36,755 nt of DNA from Bacilli bacterium (GCA_900767605.1 CAAFZT010000035.1:1-36755); one strand, 5' to 3'; shown: positions 16,013-25,058, numbered from the stretch's first letter. Translations and numbers: made by a program. The notes: generated by a model from the letters alone, not told the origin.

Positions 16013-16651
16013 ATGGAAATCGATGAGAAATTGAATGCGATCAATTTGGACGTCATCAAAATGTTGGAAACGACGATCCGCTTCCTAAACGAATCGTTAG
16101 ATAGCTATACCAATGGCAAGGAAGCCCCAAAAATCGATGACGATAAAATTGATCGCCTAGAACGTTCCGTGGAGAAAGAATGCCTGATTGTCATTTTAAA
16201 GGAACGCCCCTTCTCCAAGGATTTACGGAAGGTCACTGGAATTTTTAAACTCGTCGAGGATATCGAGCGGCTTGGCGACCACGCGGAGGATTTATCCTGG
16301 ACGATTGCCCATTTATCCCCTTATTCCCAAGGGGTGGAAATCCCTTCCCTCCTCCAGGAAGCCAAGGTCGCCATGTCGATGGTAGAAGATAGCTACCGCA
16401 GCTTTGTTCAAGGGGATGACCCCTTGGCTTTAGAAGTCGTTAAAAGGGATGATGTCGTCGACGCCCTCTATCTAAAAGCCTTAGAGGAAATCCCCGAATT
16501 CCGAGACCGTTATTCCCTTCATGACGACTTCATCCTCTATGCGACGTTATTAGCAAAATATTGGGAAAGGGTCGCCGACCACGCATCTAACGTCGCGGAA
16601 TGGGTGGATTACATCGAAACGGGTTGCTACAAAGGGGAAGAAATTCTTTAA
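16013..16651 (+). CDS. phoU: phosphate signalling protein PhoU
   Basis: This is a 212-residue PhoU with the expected two three-helix bundles. The metal-binding PhoU signatures are visible as DIERLGDHAEDL in the first half and KYWERVADHASNVAEW near the C-terminus. The start at 16013 is set by GGGAGG ten bases upstream and by the tight spacing after pstB; a longer frame inside pstB is not credible. PhoU links the Pst transporter to the PhoR/PhoP signalling pair and represses the regulon when phosphate is sufficient. Confidence 0.95.
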   Translation: MEIDEKLNAINLDVIKMLETTIRFLNESLDSYTNGKEAPKIDDDKIDRLERSVEKECLIVILKERPFSKDLRKVTGIFKLVEDIERLGDHAEDLSWTIAHLSPYSQGVEIPSLLQEAKVAMSMVEDSYRSFVQGDDPLALEVVKRDDVVDALYLKALEEIPEFRDRYSLHDDFILYATLLAKYWERVADHASNVAEWVDYIETGCYKGEEIL

Positions 16652-16671
16652 GGCGACTTGGAAAGCAGGTA

Positions 16672-16677
16672 TATAAT
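16672..16677 (+). promoter_or_regulatory. internal -10 element before phoP
   Basis: TATAAT ends six bases before the ATG at 16684 and there is no clear Shine-Dalgarno sequence. If used, it would give a leaderless phoP-phoR transcript independent of the upstream operon. The -35 region is poor. Confidence 0.35.
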
Positions 16678-16683
16678 ACGTCC

Positions 16684-17364
16684 ATGACCATCAAGGATTA
16701 TTCCATCTATTCGCTAGAAGATGATCCGAATATCTCTCATTTGCTAGAGCTAGCCTTAAAAGGGCAAGGCTATTATTTTCATGCTTTTTTGGACTACGCC
16801 TCCTTTCAGGAAGCGTTCCACCGCCAAAAACCCAATATGGTCCTTTTGGATTTGATGCTCCCCGAAAAATCAGGAGAAGAAATCCTAAAGGAAATCCGTT
16901 CCAACCCTCTAAACGACGATATTCAAATTCTCGTCGTCTCCGCGAAGAAGGAATTAATCGATAAAGTCGACGTCTTGAACAATGGGGCGGACGACTATAT
17001 CTGCAAGCCCTTCGATATCATGGAACTTCTTTCTCGCGTGGCTTCGAAAGCAAGAAGGCACATGGGACGGGATTGCATCGTGATGCGCAACCTGACATTC
17101 GATTCCAAAAAACAAATTCTCTCCCGTGGCAACCAAGACATCAAATTGACCCAAAGCGAACGGGTGATTCTCTTCCTGCTTGTACAAAATATCGGGGAAT
17201 CCGTATCCCGGGATGAACTTATCAAGGCACTATGGGGAGAAGGAGGATGTGTGGAGACGAGAGCCCTTGACATGCACATCAAGGAAATCCGAAGGAAGTT
17301 ATCTCCAGACGGTGACCTCATCGAAACGATTTACGGGCTGGGTTATAAGCTAAAAAATGAATAA
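16684..17364 (+). CDS. phoP: OmpR-family response regulator, PhoP type
   Basis: This is a 226-residue two-component regulator. The receiver domain has the acidic pair E12/D13, phosphoacceptor D56 (NMVLLDLMLP) and the conserved Lys in DYICKPFD. The C-terminal winged helix (about 130-225) ends with ETIYGLGYKL, typical of the OmpR/PhoB family. The start is placed at MTIKDYSIY because the receiver begins there. The phoR start overlaps its end by eight bases. Its position after phoU and the PHO box upstream of pstS indicate that it is the phosphate regulator. Confidence 0.93.
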   Translation: MTIKDYSIYSLEDDPNISHLLELALKGQGYYFHAFLDYASFQEAFHRQKPNMVLLDLMLPEKSGEEILKEIRSNPLNDDIQILVVSAKKELIDKVDVLNNGADDYICKPFDIMELLSRVASKARRHMGRDCIVMRNLTFDSKKQILSRGNQDIKLTQSERVILFLLVQNIGESVSRDELIKALWGEGGCVETRALDMHIKEIRRKLSPDGDLIETIYGLGYKLKNE

Positions 17365-19039
17365 GAAACAGCTGATTTTGGATTATTCGCTCGCCTTCTT
17401 GCTTTCCTTGATCGTTTTGCTCGCCTCTTTTTTCAGCACCAAAACAGTAGCTTCGCAGGAAGCAAAAAATAACCTTTCTTATTACGGGGAACAGATTAGC
17501 CTAACTTATCGAGGGGAAATCGATAAGGAAGCAACCCTCGCCTCCTTTTCCAAAATCCATTCCCTTCGCGTGTCGATTTTTGATAGGGAAGCGAACCTCG
17601 TCCTTGAAATCAACCCCCTCGATAAAGAGGCCGCCTCCGAAGACCGAAAAGAGGAACTAGAATCCCACGCGAATTCTTATTATGAAAAGAAATCGCTGAC
17701 CCTTGGGTATCCCGTCCTTTATTACGTCAAGAAAACCTTGTCCCATTATATCCGCGTGGGATTCCCCCGTTCGGAAGTGGAACGGAATGCAAACGCGGTG
17801 CTCCTATACGGCTCAATCGCCTTAATCGTCGTGGATGCGGCTTATTTTGGGTATCGTTATGGGGCGTACTCCAAAACCCTAAAGCGGATCCAAGGGGACA
17901 TCCATCAATTAGAAGCCTTATCTAATGAGAACGCTTCTTCTCATTCTTCCGATAGCCTCTTGGCCTTGGACGAATCGATTCACGATGTTGCGACCAACCT
18001 CGAAGACAAAATCGATTCGTTACGGAAAGAAAGCCTCAAAGTCGATTACATCCTCGATTCCATGGAGGAGGGGTTAATCGTTTTGGACCACGAAGGGAAA
18101 GTAACCCTCATCAATAAATACGCATTAAGAACATTGTTCCTTAAAAAAGAAGACGTCTATAACAAGCCCTATCCTTATTTATTATTAGGAGATGCTTTTA
18201 ACGACAAACGAAACGAAGCCTTAGTAAAAGGCGAAGCGAGTTTTGATTGGGAACGAAAAGGCAAAATCTATGAATGTTGCTTGTCTAAGATTCCTTTGGA
18301 TTGGCTTGGCCCTTCCCAAAAAGAAGGCATAGGGGTATTGATTCTTGACGTCACCGAACAAAAAAGAAGCGAGAAATTAAAGCGTAACTTCTTTCAAAAC
18401 GCCTCCCATGAATTAAAGACGCCTCTAACCGCGATTATCGGTTACAGCGAGCTTTTATCTCGTCATATGATTACCTCCGAAGAGGAGCAGCAAAAAGCCT
18501 TAGAAACCATTTGGAGTGAGTCCAAACGGATGAAAAAAGTCCTTAACGACATGCTTTCTTTATCTAGCCTAGAAAGCAACGTCAAAGAAAGAAAAGCAGA
18601 ATGGATCGATGGGAAAAACGCGATTTTAGAAATCGTCTCTTCCTTATCGATTCTTGCCAAAGAAAAGAACGTGAAGATCGAACTCGATTTAGAGCCCATG
18701 CAAATCGAAATGGCTAAGGAAGACTTCGATCAATTGATCCGCAATATCATCGCGAATGCCATTTTCTACAATAAAGACGGGGGCAAAGTCAAAATCACGT
18801 TAAACCCCATCTTATTCCGTTGCGAAGACACTGGGATTGGGATTGAAGAGAAATACCAAACTCGCGTCTTCGAACGCTTCTTCCGTGTCGATAAAGGCAG
18901 AAGCCGTAAAGACGGGGGAACGGGACTAGGCTTAGCGATTGTAAAGCACGTCTGCCTTCATTACGGATTCGAATTGCATCTAGAGAGCCGTCTTCAGGAA
19001 GGCAGCACCTTCACAATTCTTTTTCATCCTGATAAATAA
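17357..19039 (+). CDS. phoR: phosphate sensor histidine kinase, PhoR type
   Basis: This is a 560-residue membrane histidine kinase. Transmembrane helix 1 is at about residues 8-27, an extracytoplasmic domain spans about 28-145, and helix 2 is at about 146-165. A linker and PAS-like domain (DSMEEGLIVLDHEGKVTLIN) follow. The dimerisation/phosphoacceptor motif is NASHELKTPLTAI with His near 352, then the N box IIANAIFYN, the G1 box CEDTGIGI and the G2 box GGTGLGLAIV. It overlaps phoP by eight bases. Together they should sense phosphate through Pst/PhoU and drive the PHO box. Confidence 0.93.
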   Translation: MNKKQLILDYSLAFLLSLIVLLASFFSTKTVASQEAKNNLSYYGEQISLTYRGEIDKEATLASFSKIHSLRVSIFDREANLVLEINPLDKEAASEDRKEELESHANSYYEKKSLTLGYPVLYYVKKTLSHYIRVGFPRSEVERNANAVLLYGSIALIVVDAAYFGYRYGAYSKTLKRIQGDIHQLEALSNENASSHSSDSLLALDESIHDVATNLEDKIDSLRKESLKVDYILDSMEEGLIVLDHEGKVTLINKYALRTLFLKKEDVYNKPYPYLLLGDAFNDKRNEALVKGEASFDWERKGKIYECCLSKIPLDWLGPSQKEGIGVLILDVTEQKRSEKLKRNFFQNASHELKTPLTAIIGYSELLSRHMITSEEEQQKALETIWSESKRMKKVLNDMLSLSSLESNVKERKAEWIDGKNAILEIVSSLSILAKEKNVKIELDLEPMQIEMAKEDFDQLIRNIIANAIFYNKDGGKVKITLNPILFRCEDTGIGIEEKYQTRVFERFFRVDKGRSRKDGGTGLGLAIVKHVCLHYGFELHLESRLQEGSTFTILFHPDK

Positions 19040-19040
19040 A

Positions 19041-19065
19041 ATCCCCGTTGTTAAATAGCGGGGAT
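19041..19065 (-). terminator. terminator between phoR and the surface protein genes
   Basis: ATCCCCG and CGGGGAT form a 7-bp stem with an 11-base loop. On the minus strand it is followed by TTTTA, so it best serves the minus-strand surface protein operon. It may also act on phoR read-through. Confidence 0.6.
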
Positions 19066-19097
19066 GTGGATGGGTTTAGAGTCCAAAACCAGCGTTA

Positions 19098-21977
19098 TTA
19101 GGCAAGGGCGGTGCCGTTAACAGATACCGCATAATCCGGATTTCTCGTTGCCGTATATTGAACGGTCGCCAAATCGGTACTTGTGCCGTCCTTCGTGTAA
19201 TTCATCGTGAACTTATAGCCCGTCACATCGAAGGTATAGTGAGTGGGATTCTCACCTTTAGGATATTCACCCATTTGAATCCAATCCGCGTTAATCGATG
19301 GAATGGTTGGGTCCGTAGTTTGCAGGGTGAAAACATTGGAATTGTAGTCATAGGATTTCGGAGCTGTAATAGTCGGCAATTCGGTCGTGGATTTACCATC
19401 ATCTCCGAGGATGGTCAATCCCCCAACCCCCTCGTATTTAGTAAAGGTCGTGTCGCCTTCTCCGGACCGATAATCGGAACGGACAATATTGATCCCGCTC
19501 CAGTCGCCCCACAATCCGTCTTTCACCGTTTGGGTTTGGGAGAATTGCAAGACATTCGTATATAGGGCTTCCGTCCCTAGTTCCGTTTCCCGATAATAAT
19601 CAAAATAGGTTAAACGTTGGGTACGTGTATGAGTTGTTGTTCCGCCCACTTGGGTCTTTTGGCCGGATGTGAAGGTTAGCCCTGCATCGAAATAGCCTAG
19701 GCCGGTGTCGCTGGATTCGGTAACGGTAACACTGGCGTTATTGTTGCCTGTGTAGTTAAGCTTGACTTCGCCTGTATAGGAAGCGCCAACCACAATCGCG
19801 AATTTCTTTGTATCGATCGCCGCATTGGCAAAGTTGACGATTTCCACCCCGTTTGGATATTTAAATTCTTCATTCACTTGTTCAAACACTTCATAGATTT
19901 TGGTGCGATCCACTTTGTTGCCAGATGTACCACCGGCGTTGGCGCCGATATCGAGATACATAAAGTATGCATTCATTGCATCAGACGTCTTGGCTTTTCC
20001 AATTACATAATCTCCAGCAAGGAGTGGAAACTCAAAATAATAAGTTTTACAAACATCCAAAAAATTACCGTTTCCGCCAGATAACTTCGTAAAATCAAAA
20101 ACAACGTTATTGGTCGGTACATAAGAATCGCCTTCAAAACAATATTTAACCTCGCCATCAACTTTATAGATTTTATTTATTCGTTTAATAGAATCTATCG
20201 TGCCATTCGTTCTTTGAACTTTGAACAAATCAAATATTGATTGCTTATCATATTTAGTAGAGCCAGTTCGATAATACGAACCAAGAAGAGTTGTAACGTT
20301 TCCCGGTTTTGCAACCGTAAAGTTAAGTCCACCCGAAACAAATTCATAGGACGAATACGCTTTGCCATCGATTTTAACATAGTAGTTCGCCGACATTATA
20401 TCTGGATTAGATATATTAATGCGCGGGAAAAAATGGAATCCATGAGCCGTCGTAGACCCATCCATCGCATCATTGAATCCCTTTTTAACGGAAGGAAATT
20501 TAGAGCATCCGTATTTTGCGTCGAAATTTTCTGCGTCTATCGTTTGAATCGTGGCGTCGTTGTTTGTCAAATCCGGACTTCTCGTGTCAACCGTCGATAC
20601 AACAAGATGTTGGGCGTTAGAAGATATGTCATATCTCGTGGGCGCTCCATAATTGCCAAACGAGTTAGCCAAACCAGTAACTATTGGTTGCATCTTAAAT
20701 GTAACCGAAGGATTATTCGTTTTCCCTCCCCCGACTAAATACCCGGTATTGGAATTTAGAATTACACTGTCTTCGGATGTGTTGTTTTTATAGAACCGAG
20801 TCGTTTTCCAGGTAACCGAGGAATCGGCAGGAGGGTTGTTCGTAATTTCGCCATTCTTAAAAGCAATATCCTTGTCGATATTCAAAGGCATGGTTGTTCC
20901 GTTACAAATATTAAAAAACGGCACTGAAATTCTTTGTTTTTCGTCTTGCCAGTCAAATGGATTGCCGTATGCGCTTGGTAAATAACCGTTTAAGTGATAG
21001 TTTTTCCCACTAGCATCAGCAATAGTAGCGTTGGTGGTTACATTCGTTTGCTGCGAAACGCCTCCAATATAGTTGAGCCTTCTCCCCAGCGTCCGCATAT
21101 CAATACTTCCGCCCCAATCATTCTCCTCGCCTCCTCCACCGCCAGTCGGATTGAAACTCACCGGATCTCCTACTTGGACAGGCGTATACATGGTCGTGTT
21201 TGTTTTGACGTAAGAGGTTTCGTATTCAGGGGTGCAATAACCAACGGACGTGTACTTTGAAATTTTGTCGTAGCCGTCTAACTTCGACGTCCCATCCGCG
21301 ATATTCGACTTCGAATTGTTAATACCAATCCCTTCTAATTGGCCATTCACGCGTCCCGCAACAAGCCCCGTCAATGCATTGGCTGTTTTTGAAGTAACCG
21401 TTAGATTATCGATATAGAGATTTTGGACCGAAGGAACGCTTGTCGGTGTTGGTTTTTCAATCACGCCGAAAAGGCCCGTGATTTCAGGAGAGGCGAAGTT
21501 TGTGCTTGTCACGGAACTGGGATGCCGATTAAAATCGCCAAAAGCGTTGCTGACCGTCAGATTCGAAATTTTAGCCTTAGACATTTGGTTATGTGAATAA
21601 TCTTTGTCGTATCCATTTAAATGGCCCATAAAGGGGTTATCGACCGTTCCAATAGGAGGAAGGGTCCAATCTTTCATATCGAGATCAGCTTCGATGATGA
21701 AATAAGGCTCTTTATCTTTGAATGCTCCGACATATTGAAGCCAGGCAAGGTTATAAAGGTGAATGGGCTTATTGATCACGTAGGGATTATCGGATGTACC
21801 TTTACCACGAGCAAAATAAGCTCCCGCCGTAGACCCGTTCAGGTCGTTGTTGGTGACGTTATTATGGTTGGTGAACCAAGCATAGGAAAAGGCTGCCGTC
21901 GCGGTGGTCGTGGCAAGGATAGCCCCCACCAAGATGGTGACAGCGAAGCGTTTATAAGAGAATTTAAACTTGCCCAT
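19098..21977 (-). CDS. large secreted surface protein with SipW-like signal
   Basis: This is a 959-residue exported protein of unknown function. A basic N-terminus (MGKFKFSYKRFA) and hydrophobic segment (about 11-31) end in FSYAWFTNHN, resembling SipW-dependent TasA/camelysin-type signals. Residues 55-130 (GTSDNPYVINKPIHLYNLAW and the following acidic D-rich strand) resemble segments of large surface proteins from uncultured Bacilli. Many short beta-prone, Asn/Thr-rich stretches follow, with a GGGGG linker near residue 290. There is no LPXTG motif or C-terminal membrane anchor. The start follows AAGG, five bases after the upstream gene's stop. The middle of the gene (about 20000-20700) looks more AT-rich than the ends. 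Confidence 0.75.
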   Translation of the reverse strand: MGKFKFSYKRFAVTILVGAILATTTATAAFSYAWFTNHNNVTNNDLNGSTAGAYFARGKGTSDNPYVINKPIHLYNLAWLQYVGAFKDKEPYFIIEADLDMKDWTLPPIGTVDNPFMGHLNGYDKDYSHNQMSKAKISNLTVSNAFGDFNRHPSSVTSTNFASPEITGLFGVIEKPTPTSVPSVQNLYIDNLTVTSKTANALTGLVAGRVNGQLEGIGINNSKSNIADGTSKLDGYDKISKYTSVGYCTPEYETSYVKTNTTMYTPVQVGDPVSFNPTGGGGGEENDWGGSIDMRTLGRRLNYIGGVSQQTNVTTNATIADASGKNYHLNGYLPSAYGNPFDWQDEKQRISVPFFNICNGTTMPLNIDKDIAFKNGEITNNPPADSSVTWKTTRFYKNNTSEDSVILNSNTGYLVGGGKTNNPSVTFKMQPIVTGLANSFGNYGAPTRYDISSNAQHLVVSTVDTRSPDLTNNDATIQTIDAENFDAKYGCSKFPSVKKGFNDAMDGSTTAHGFHFFPRINISNPDIMSANYYVKIDGKAYSSYEFVSGGLNFTVAKPGNVTTLLGSYYRTGSTKYDKQSIFDLFKVQRTNGTIDSIKRINKIYKVDGEVKYCFEGDSYVPTNNVVFDFTKLSGGNGNFLDVCKTYYFEFPLLAGDYVIGKAKTSDAMNAYFMYLDIGANAGGTSGNKVDRTKIYEVFEQVNEEFKYPNGVEIVNFANAAIDTKKFAIVVGASYTGEVKLNYTGNNNASVTVTESSDTGLGYFDAGLTFTSGQKTQVGGTTTHTRTQRLTYFDYYRETELGTEALYTNVLQFSQTQTVKDGLWGDWSGINIVRSDYRSGEGDTTFTKYEGVGGLTILGDDGKSTTELPTITAPKSYDYNSNVFTLQTTDPTIPSINADWIQMGEYPKGENPTHYTFDVTGYKFTMNYTKDGTSTDLATVQYTATRNPDYAVSVNGTALA

Positions 21978-21982
21978 GGTCC

Positions 21983-22756
21983 TTATCGCTCCGGTAGAAA
22001 GGTGATAAAGAAATCACACCCAAATGTTAAGTCTTCGTTAAACCGTTCCACACCGATGTTATAGGAATAAATCGAAGTGATGGCCGCGGAATAATAGTCT
22101 AGCATGATGTAAACATACTGCCCCTTTTGATTTGTGGGAGACAAATCCAAACTCGGGGTATAGGTCGGAGTGTCTTCGGTCAAGGTAACGAACGTTTTGT
22201 CTATAGTTTCTTTCGTTTTCGTAACCGTAATGGTTCCATTAGAAACCATAGCATCGGATCCAAAATAAGTCATCTGGACCACCGTAGAAAGAGGGGGATT
22301 AGCAATGGTCGCCCACTCGATATCGCCCCAGGAATTATTGGAGAGAAGTTGCTCTTTGGCCGTGGCTTTGACTTGGAATGGGATGTTCGAATCCTTAAGT
22401 TTTACTTGAATCAAAACTTGATAATGTCCATCGCCAAATTCACGGTCATAGGTCTCGAGGGCCGTTTTAGTTTTTGTCGTGTCAAAAGTATACGACTGGC
22501 CATCCATTGCTTTGATTCCGTAGTAATTCACTTCTTCTACAATCGCGGAATCCTTGGCAACGATATTCATGTACTGAAGGGTGGCTTGGCGGTTGATCGT
22601 GAACCAGGCGAAGGTAGCCGTAGAAAACGATATCGCCGTACCAACGGAAAAAACGCATGTCAAAATGGCTTTGCGGCGGATACGCTTGATACGTTGAGAC
22701 CGAAAATCGCTCATGCCATTTGTCCTTCGTTTTTGAATTGGCAACTGGCTGTCCAT
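21983..22756 (-). CDS. secreted protein with SipW-like signal, partner of the large surface protein
   Basis: This is a 257-residue exported protein of unknown function. A basic N-terminal region (RSQRIKRIRRKA) and hydrophobic helix end in TATFAWFTINRQA, the same AWFT junction as the next gene. The mature part is beta-rich and short of Cys. The start at 22756 follows AGAGGA; a start 14 codons later (ATG after AAGGACAAATGGC) is also possible. The gene lies five bases upstream of the 959-residue protein gene, so the two form an operon. A filament or matrix role like TasA is inferred only from signal type and pairing. No dedicated signal peptidase is in the window. Confidence 0.75.
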   Translation of the reverse strand: MDSQLPIQKRRTNGMSDFRSQRIKRIRRKAILTCVFSVGTAISFSTATFAWFTINRQATLQYMNIVAKDSAIVEEVNYYGIKAMDGQSYTFDTTKTKTALETYDREFGDGHYQVLIQVKLKDSNIPFQVKATAKEQLLSNNSWGDIEWATIANPPLSTVVQMTYFGSDAMVSNGTITVTKTKETIDKTFVTLTEDTPTYTPSLDLSPTNQKGQYVYIMLDYYSAAITSIYSYNIGVERFNEDLTFGCDFFITFLPER

Positions 22757-22853
22757 ATTGGATCCTCTAGCTTTGCGTCGCCGGATTACTCCGGGTTTGC
22801 TTTTACGCGTAAATGATACGAATTTCTTTACTGATTTCAAGCGCGTTATACAT

Positions 22854-22884
22854 GCGCACTATCAAATGCGGGCATAATGTGCGC
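22854..22884. promoter_or_regulatory. inverted repeat upstream of the surface protein operon
   Basis: GCGCAC (22854-22859) and GTGCGC (22879-22884) form an inverted repeat about 100 bases upstream of the start. GCGCGT also occurs on both sides. A regulatory site is possible. I see no confident -10/-35 pair here. Confidence 0.25.
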
Positions 22885-23002
22885 GTATATAGGCCTGAAA
22901 AACGACGCCCTTTTGCATTTGCCTTGCTCTAAAATTGGGTTTGTAACCATTTCCCATAGTAGTTAAAGTTCATGCCCGCTAGGGTATGCATGCGTATCCG
23001 TT

Positions 23003-23074
23003 TAACACTAAATAACACTAAACCTAACACTAAACCGAATTTTTTGACACTAAACGGCCGAAAATAACACTAAA
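23003..23074. repeat. TAACACTAAA array, downstream side of the first AlbA_2 gene
   Basis: Direct copies start at 23003, 23013, 23025, 23045 (TGACACTAAA) and 23065. Spacings are 10, 12, 20 and 20 bases. The order and spacers resemble the array at 24616-24717 (for example an AATTTTT spacer followed by a GGCC spacer), so about 60 bases are a degenerate direct repeat of the other side. Confidence 0.85.
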
Positions 23075-23114
23075 TTGGGCGGACTAACGACTTACGCCTT
23101 TCGCAAATCCCCGA

Positions 23115-24590
23115 CTAAAGAGTCTCGGAATTCTTTAGGAAATAGCGACGATTTTTAATGGAGCCATCGCTTTGCACCAATCCTTTGTCCATCAAGCGAT
23201 AAAGATTTTGTTTTACGGTTGAAACACTATAGCCAAGGTAAATTGAGATATCTTTTGCCTTGGATTCTCCGCGTGAAAGCAAATAAGAAAGAATTTTTCT
23301 TTCTTTTTCCGTTAATTCCGGCTCTTTTTTCTCCGCTTTAACATTCGATGGATTCTCTTTTTTGTCGAATCGAATAACAAGCGTCGTTCGGTCGGGGCCA
23401 TATTCATCAAAAAGTTCTGGCTCTTTCCATCCGTAACTCTGGCATGCACGCACAATTTTTGGGACCCCGCTTCCCGCTCTCTCCCCCACACCAACAAGAC
23501 CAAACATCTTTAATATCGTTTTGTTTCTTGCATCGGATTCTCCGCCAGCAAATGCCTTTTCTGCGCTAATTCGTAAACTTCCGGGGTTCTGAAATTCGAT
23601 GCGGTCCAAATACTTTTTAACGACCAAGCCGCGCGGAAAGCTAAAATCGGCATTGGATAGGGCGTTACATAGTGCCTCACGAAGCGCTTGATGGAGGGGT
23701 GTTTCGTCCATTCTGTCTATCCCCTCCATTTGAAATGGCACCTTCAGATTGGAGGTCAATTTATTGACGATGCGGATATAAAAATCGTAAAGATTGCCAG
23801 ACCAGTCCCCTGAATCGGAGGTCACGCGATCGGTCCAACGGATTTCGTCATCTTCCGAATAATGTTCTTGGTAGTCTAAAAAATATTCCGAAAATTCATA
23901 AACAATTTTATAGGAGTATCCAAACATCAATAACCCGGCAACCGTTGGGTGATAAGTTTGATTATCCCCTACGCGAACGGCGCCAATATATTCTAAAAAT
24001 TTAGTATCGTCGCCAGTAAGAAATACGTGTTCAGGATGCAGGGATCGGAATCGATTCTTATACGAAGCAATGGTTTCCGAAGATAATTCATTCACGGAAA
24101 CACCTTCGACAATCGTTAGGTCTTGGCTCTTATCCCGCGAATCGCGAAGCATCGCTTTAATCTCCGCCACGGAGCAATGATAATCCCCATCTCCGTCCCG
24201 ACGATAAGTGCCGGTCATAATATTGTTGTTGATAAACACGGGCCTGCACTCTACCGGTGCGGGTCTGATTTTGATTTCCAACACGGGATAGCCATCGTAT
24301 TCCAAGGGACGAACCGCATCCTCTGGAATTAAATTCACACTCACCTTTTTGGGATCGTTTAGCAAAGAAAATAAGTCGATTTTCATCTTTTCGACATCGT
24401 CCATCGTCAACATGCTGGACACAATCGACCCATCGTCCAGTTGTTCGATGCCAAGATATACATAACCGCCTTTCGTATTCGAAAAAGCGCTATAGGTTTC
24501 AAAAAAACTTTTTGGCAAACCGCCCTTAGCCTTTTTAAACTCCAACTGCACACCTTCCTTTTGGTGTTTATCGATTTCAACGCGTTCCAT
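23115..24590 (-). CDS. AlbA_2 (Schlafen AAA_4)/HATPase/wHTH regulator-like protein, first copy
   Basis: This 491-residue protein has an N-terminal AlbA_2/AAA_4 domain (LEFKKAKGGLPKSF, GGYVYLGIEQ, TYRRDGDGDYH; about residues 10-150). It is followed by a HATPase_c_4-like domain with ALREALCNALSNADF and GERAGSGVPKIVRA. A C-terminal winged helix (ELTEKERKILSYLLSRG onward) closes the protein. Family members are annotated as putative transcriptional regulators or DNA-binding proteins. AGGAGG lies six bases before the ATG. Arrays of TAACACTAAA flank the gene on both sides, suggesting self-recognition. The downstream array also lies upstream of the surface protein operon, which it might control. Confidence 0.85.
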   Translation of the reverse strand: MERVEIDKHQKEGVQLEFKKAKGGLPKSFFETYSAFSNTKGGYVYLGIEQLDDGSIVSSMLTMDDVEKMKIDLFSLLNDPKKVSVNLIPEDAVRPLEYDGYPVLEIKIRPAPVECRPVFINNNIMTGTYRRDGDGDYHCSVAEIKAMLRDSRDKSQDLTIVEGVSVNELSSETIASYKNRFRSLHPEHVFLTGDDTKFLEYIGAVRVGDNQTYHPTVAGLLMFGYSYKIVYEFSEYFLDYQEHYSEDDEIRWTDRVTSDSGDWSGNLYDFYIRIVNKLTSNLKVPFQMEGIDRMDETPLHQALREALCNALSNADFSFPRGLVVKKYLDRIEFQNPGSLRISAEKAFAGGESDARNKTILKMFGLVGVGERAGSGVPKIVRACQSYGWKEPELFDEYGPDRTTLVIRFDKKENPSNVKAEKKEPELTEKERKILSYLLSRGESKAKDISIYLGYSVSTVKQNLYRLMDKGLVQSDGSIKNRRYFLKNSETL

Positions 24591-24615
24591 GGCTTGCCTC
24601 CTGTTAACAGTATTT

Positions 24616-24717
24616 TAACACTAAATCTAACACTAAACTAAATTTTTTAACACTAAATGGCCAAAAATAACACTAAACAGGTTTTTTTAACACTAAACGA
24701 TAAAAAATAACACTAAA
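24616..24717. repeat. TAACACTAAA array, upstream side of the first AlbA_2 gene
   Basis: Six exact TAACACTAAA copies begin at 24616, 24628, 24648, 24668, 24688 and 24708. The last five are spaced exactly 20 bases. The 10-base spacers alternate between T-rich and A-rich, a 40-base higher-order period. This spacing places sites on one face of the helix. Confidence 0.95.
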
Positions 24718-24718
24718 A

Positions 24719-24781
24719 GGAAGGAAGAGCCCATTCATTGATTCAAACTGGCAAAAGCATCAAACGGATTAGATAGACGAA
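24719..24781. repeat. dispersed repeat, copy A
   Basis: GGAAGGAAG (24719) and CAAACTGGCAAAAGC through GACGAA (24744-24781) resemble 26857-26939 (GGAAGGAAG, CAAACTAGCAAAA through GACGAA), at roughly three-quarters identity over the 38-39-base part. The two copies lie outside the second AlbA_2 module on either side, same orientation. The 24721-25058 stretch holds no gene that I can support. Confidence 0.45.
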
Positions 24782-24962
24782 ATAAACCAAATCGATCTTT
24801 GATGCCCACTTTTTGATGACGGGTCACAATGTCCAACAGTCATCCATCCGCCATGAATCCGTCAAAAAACGAAATAACGCAAACGATGATGCGTTTAAGC
24901 GCGGCACTGTCTAGATACCCACTATCCCCAAATAAACATTTAATCCATGCGCTTCTAATTCT

Positions 24963-25026
24963 TTTAATCCTTTTTAATCCATAAACTCGGATTAAACATA
25001 TTTTTAACACAGAATTTTGGATTAAA
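24963..25026. repeat. GGATTAAA/TTTAATCC repeat, downstream side of the second AlbA_2 gene
   Basis: TTTAATCC occurs at 24963 and 24973 (also 24939). GGATTAAA occurs at 24989 and 25019, 30 bases apart with TTTTTAACACAGAATT between them. TTTAATCC (24973) and GGATTAAA (24989) also form an 8-bp inverted repeat. The same 30-base unit is found at 26709-26746. Confidence 0.85.
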
Positions 25027-25058
25027 TTGGATAACGGTGAAGAGACATCGAAAAATTT

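Noticed and set aside
24616..24717. CRISPR array
   Set aside because: The repeat unit is only 10 bases, with 10-base A- or T-rich spacers, and no cas genes are present. It fits a phased binding array better.
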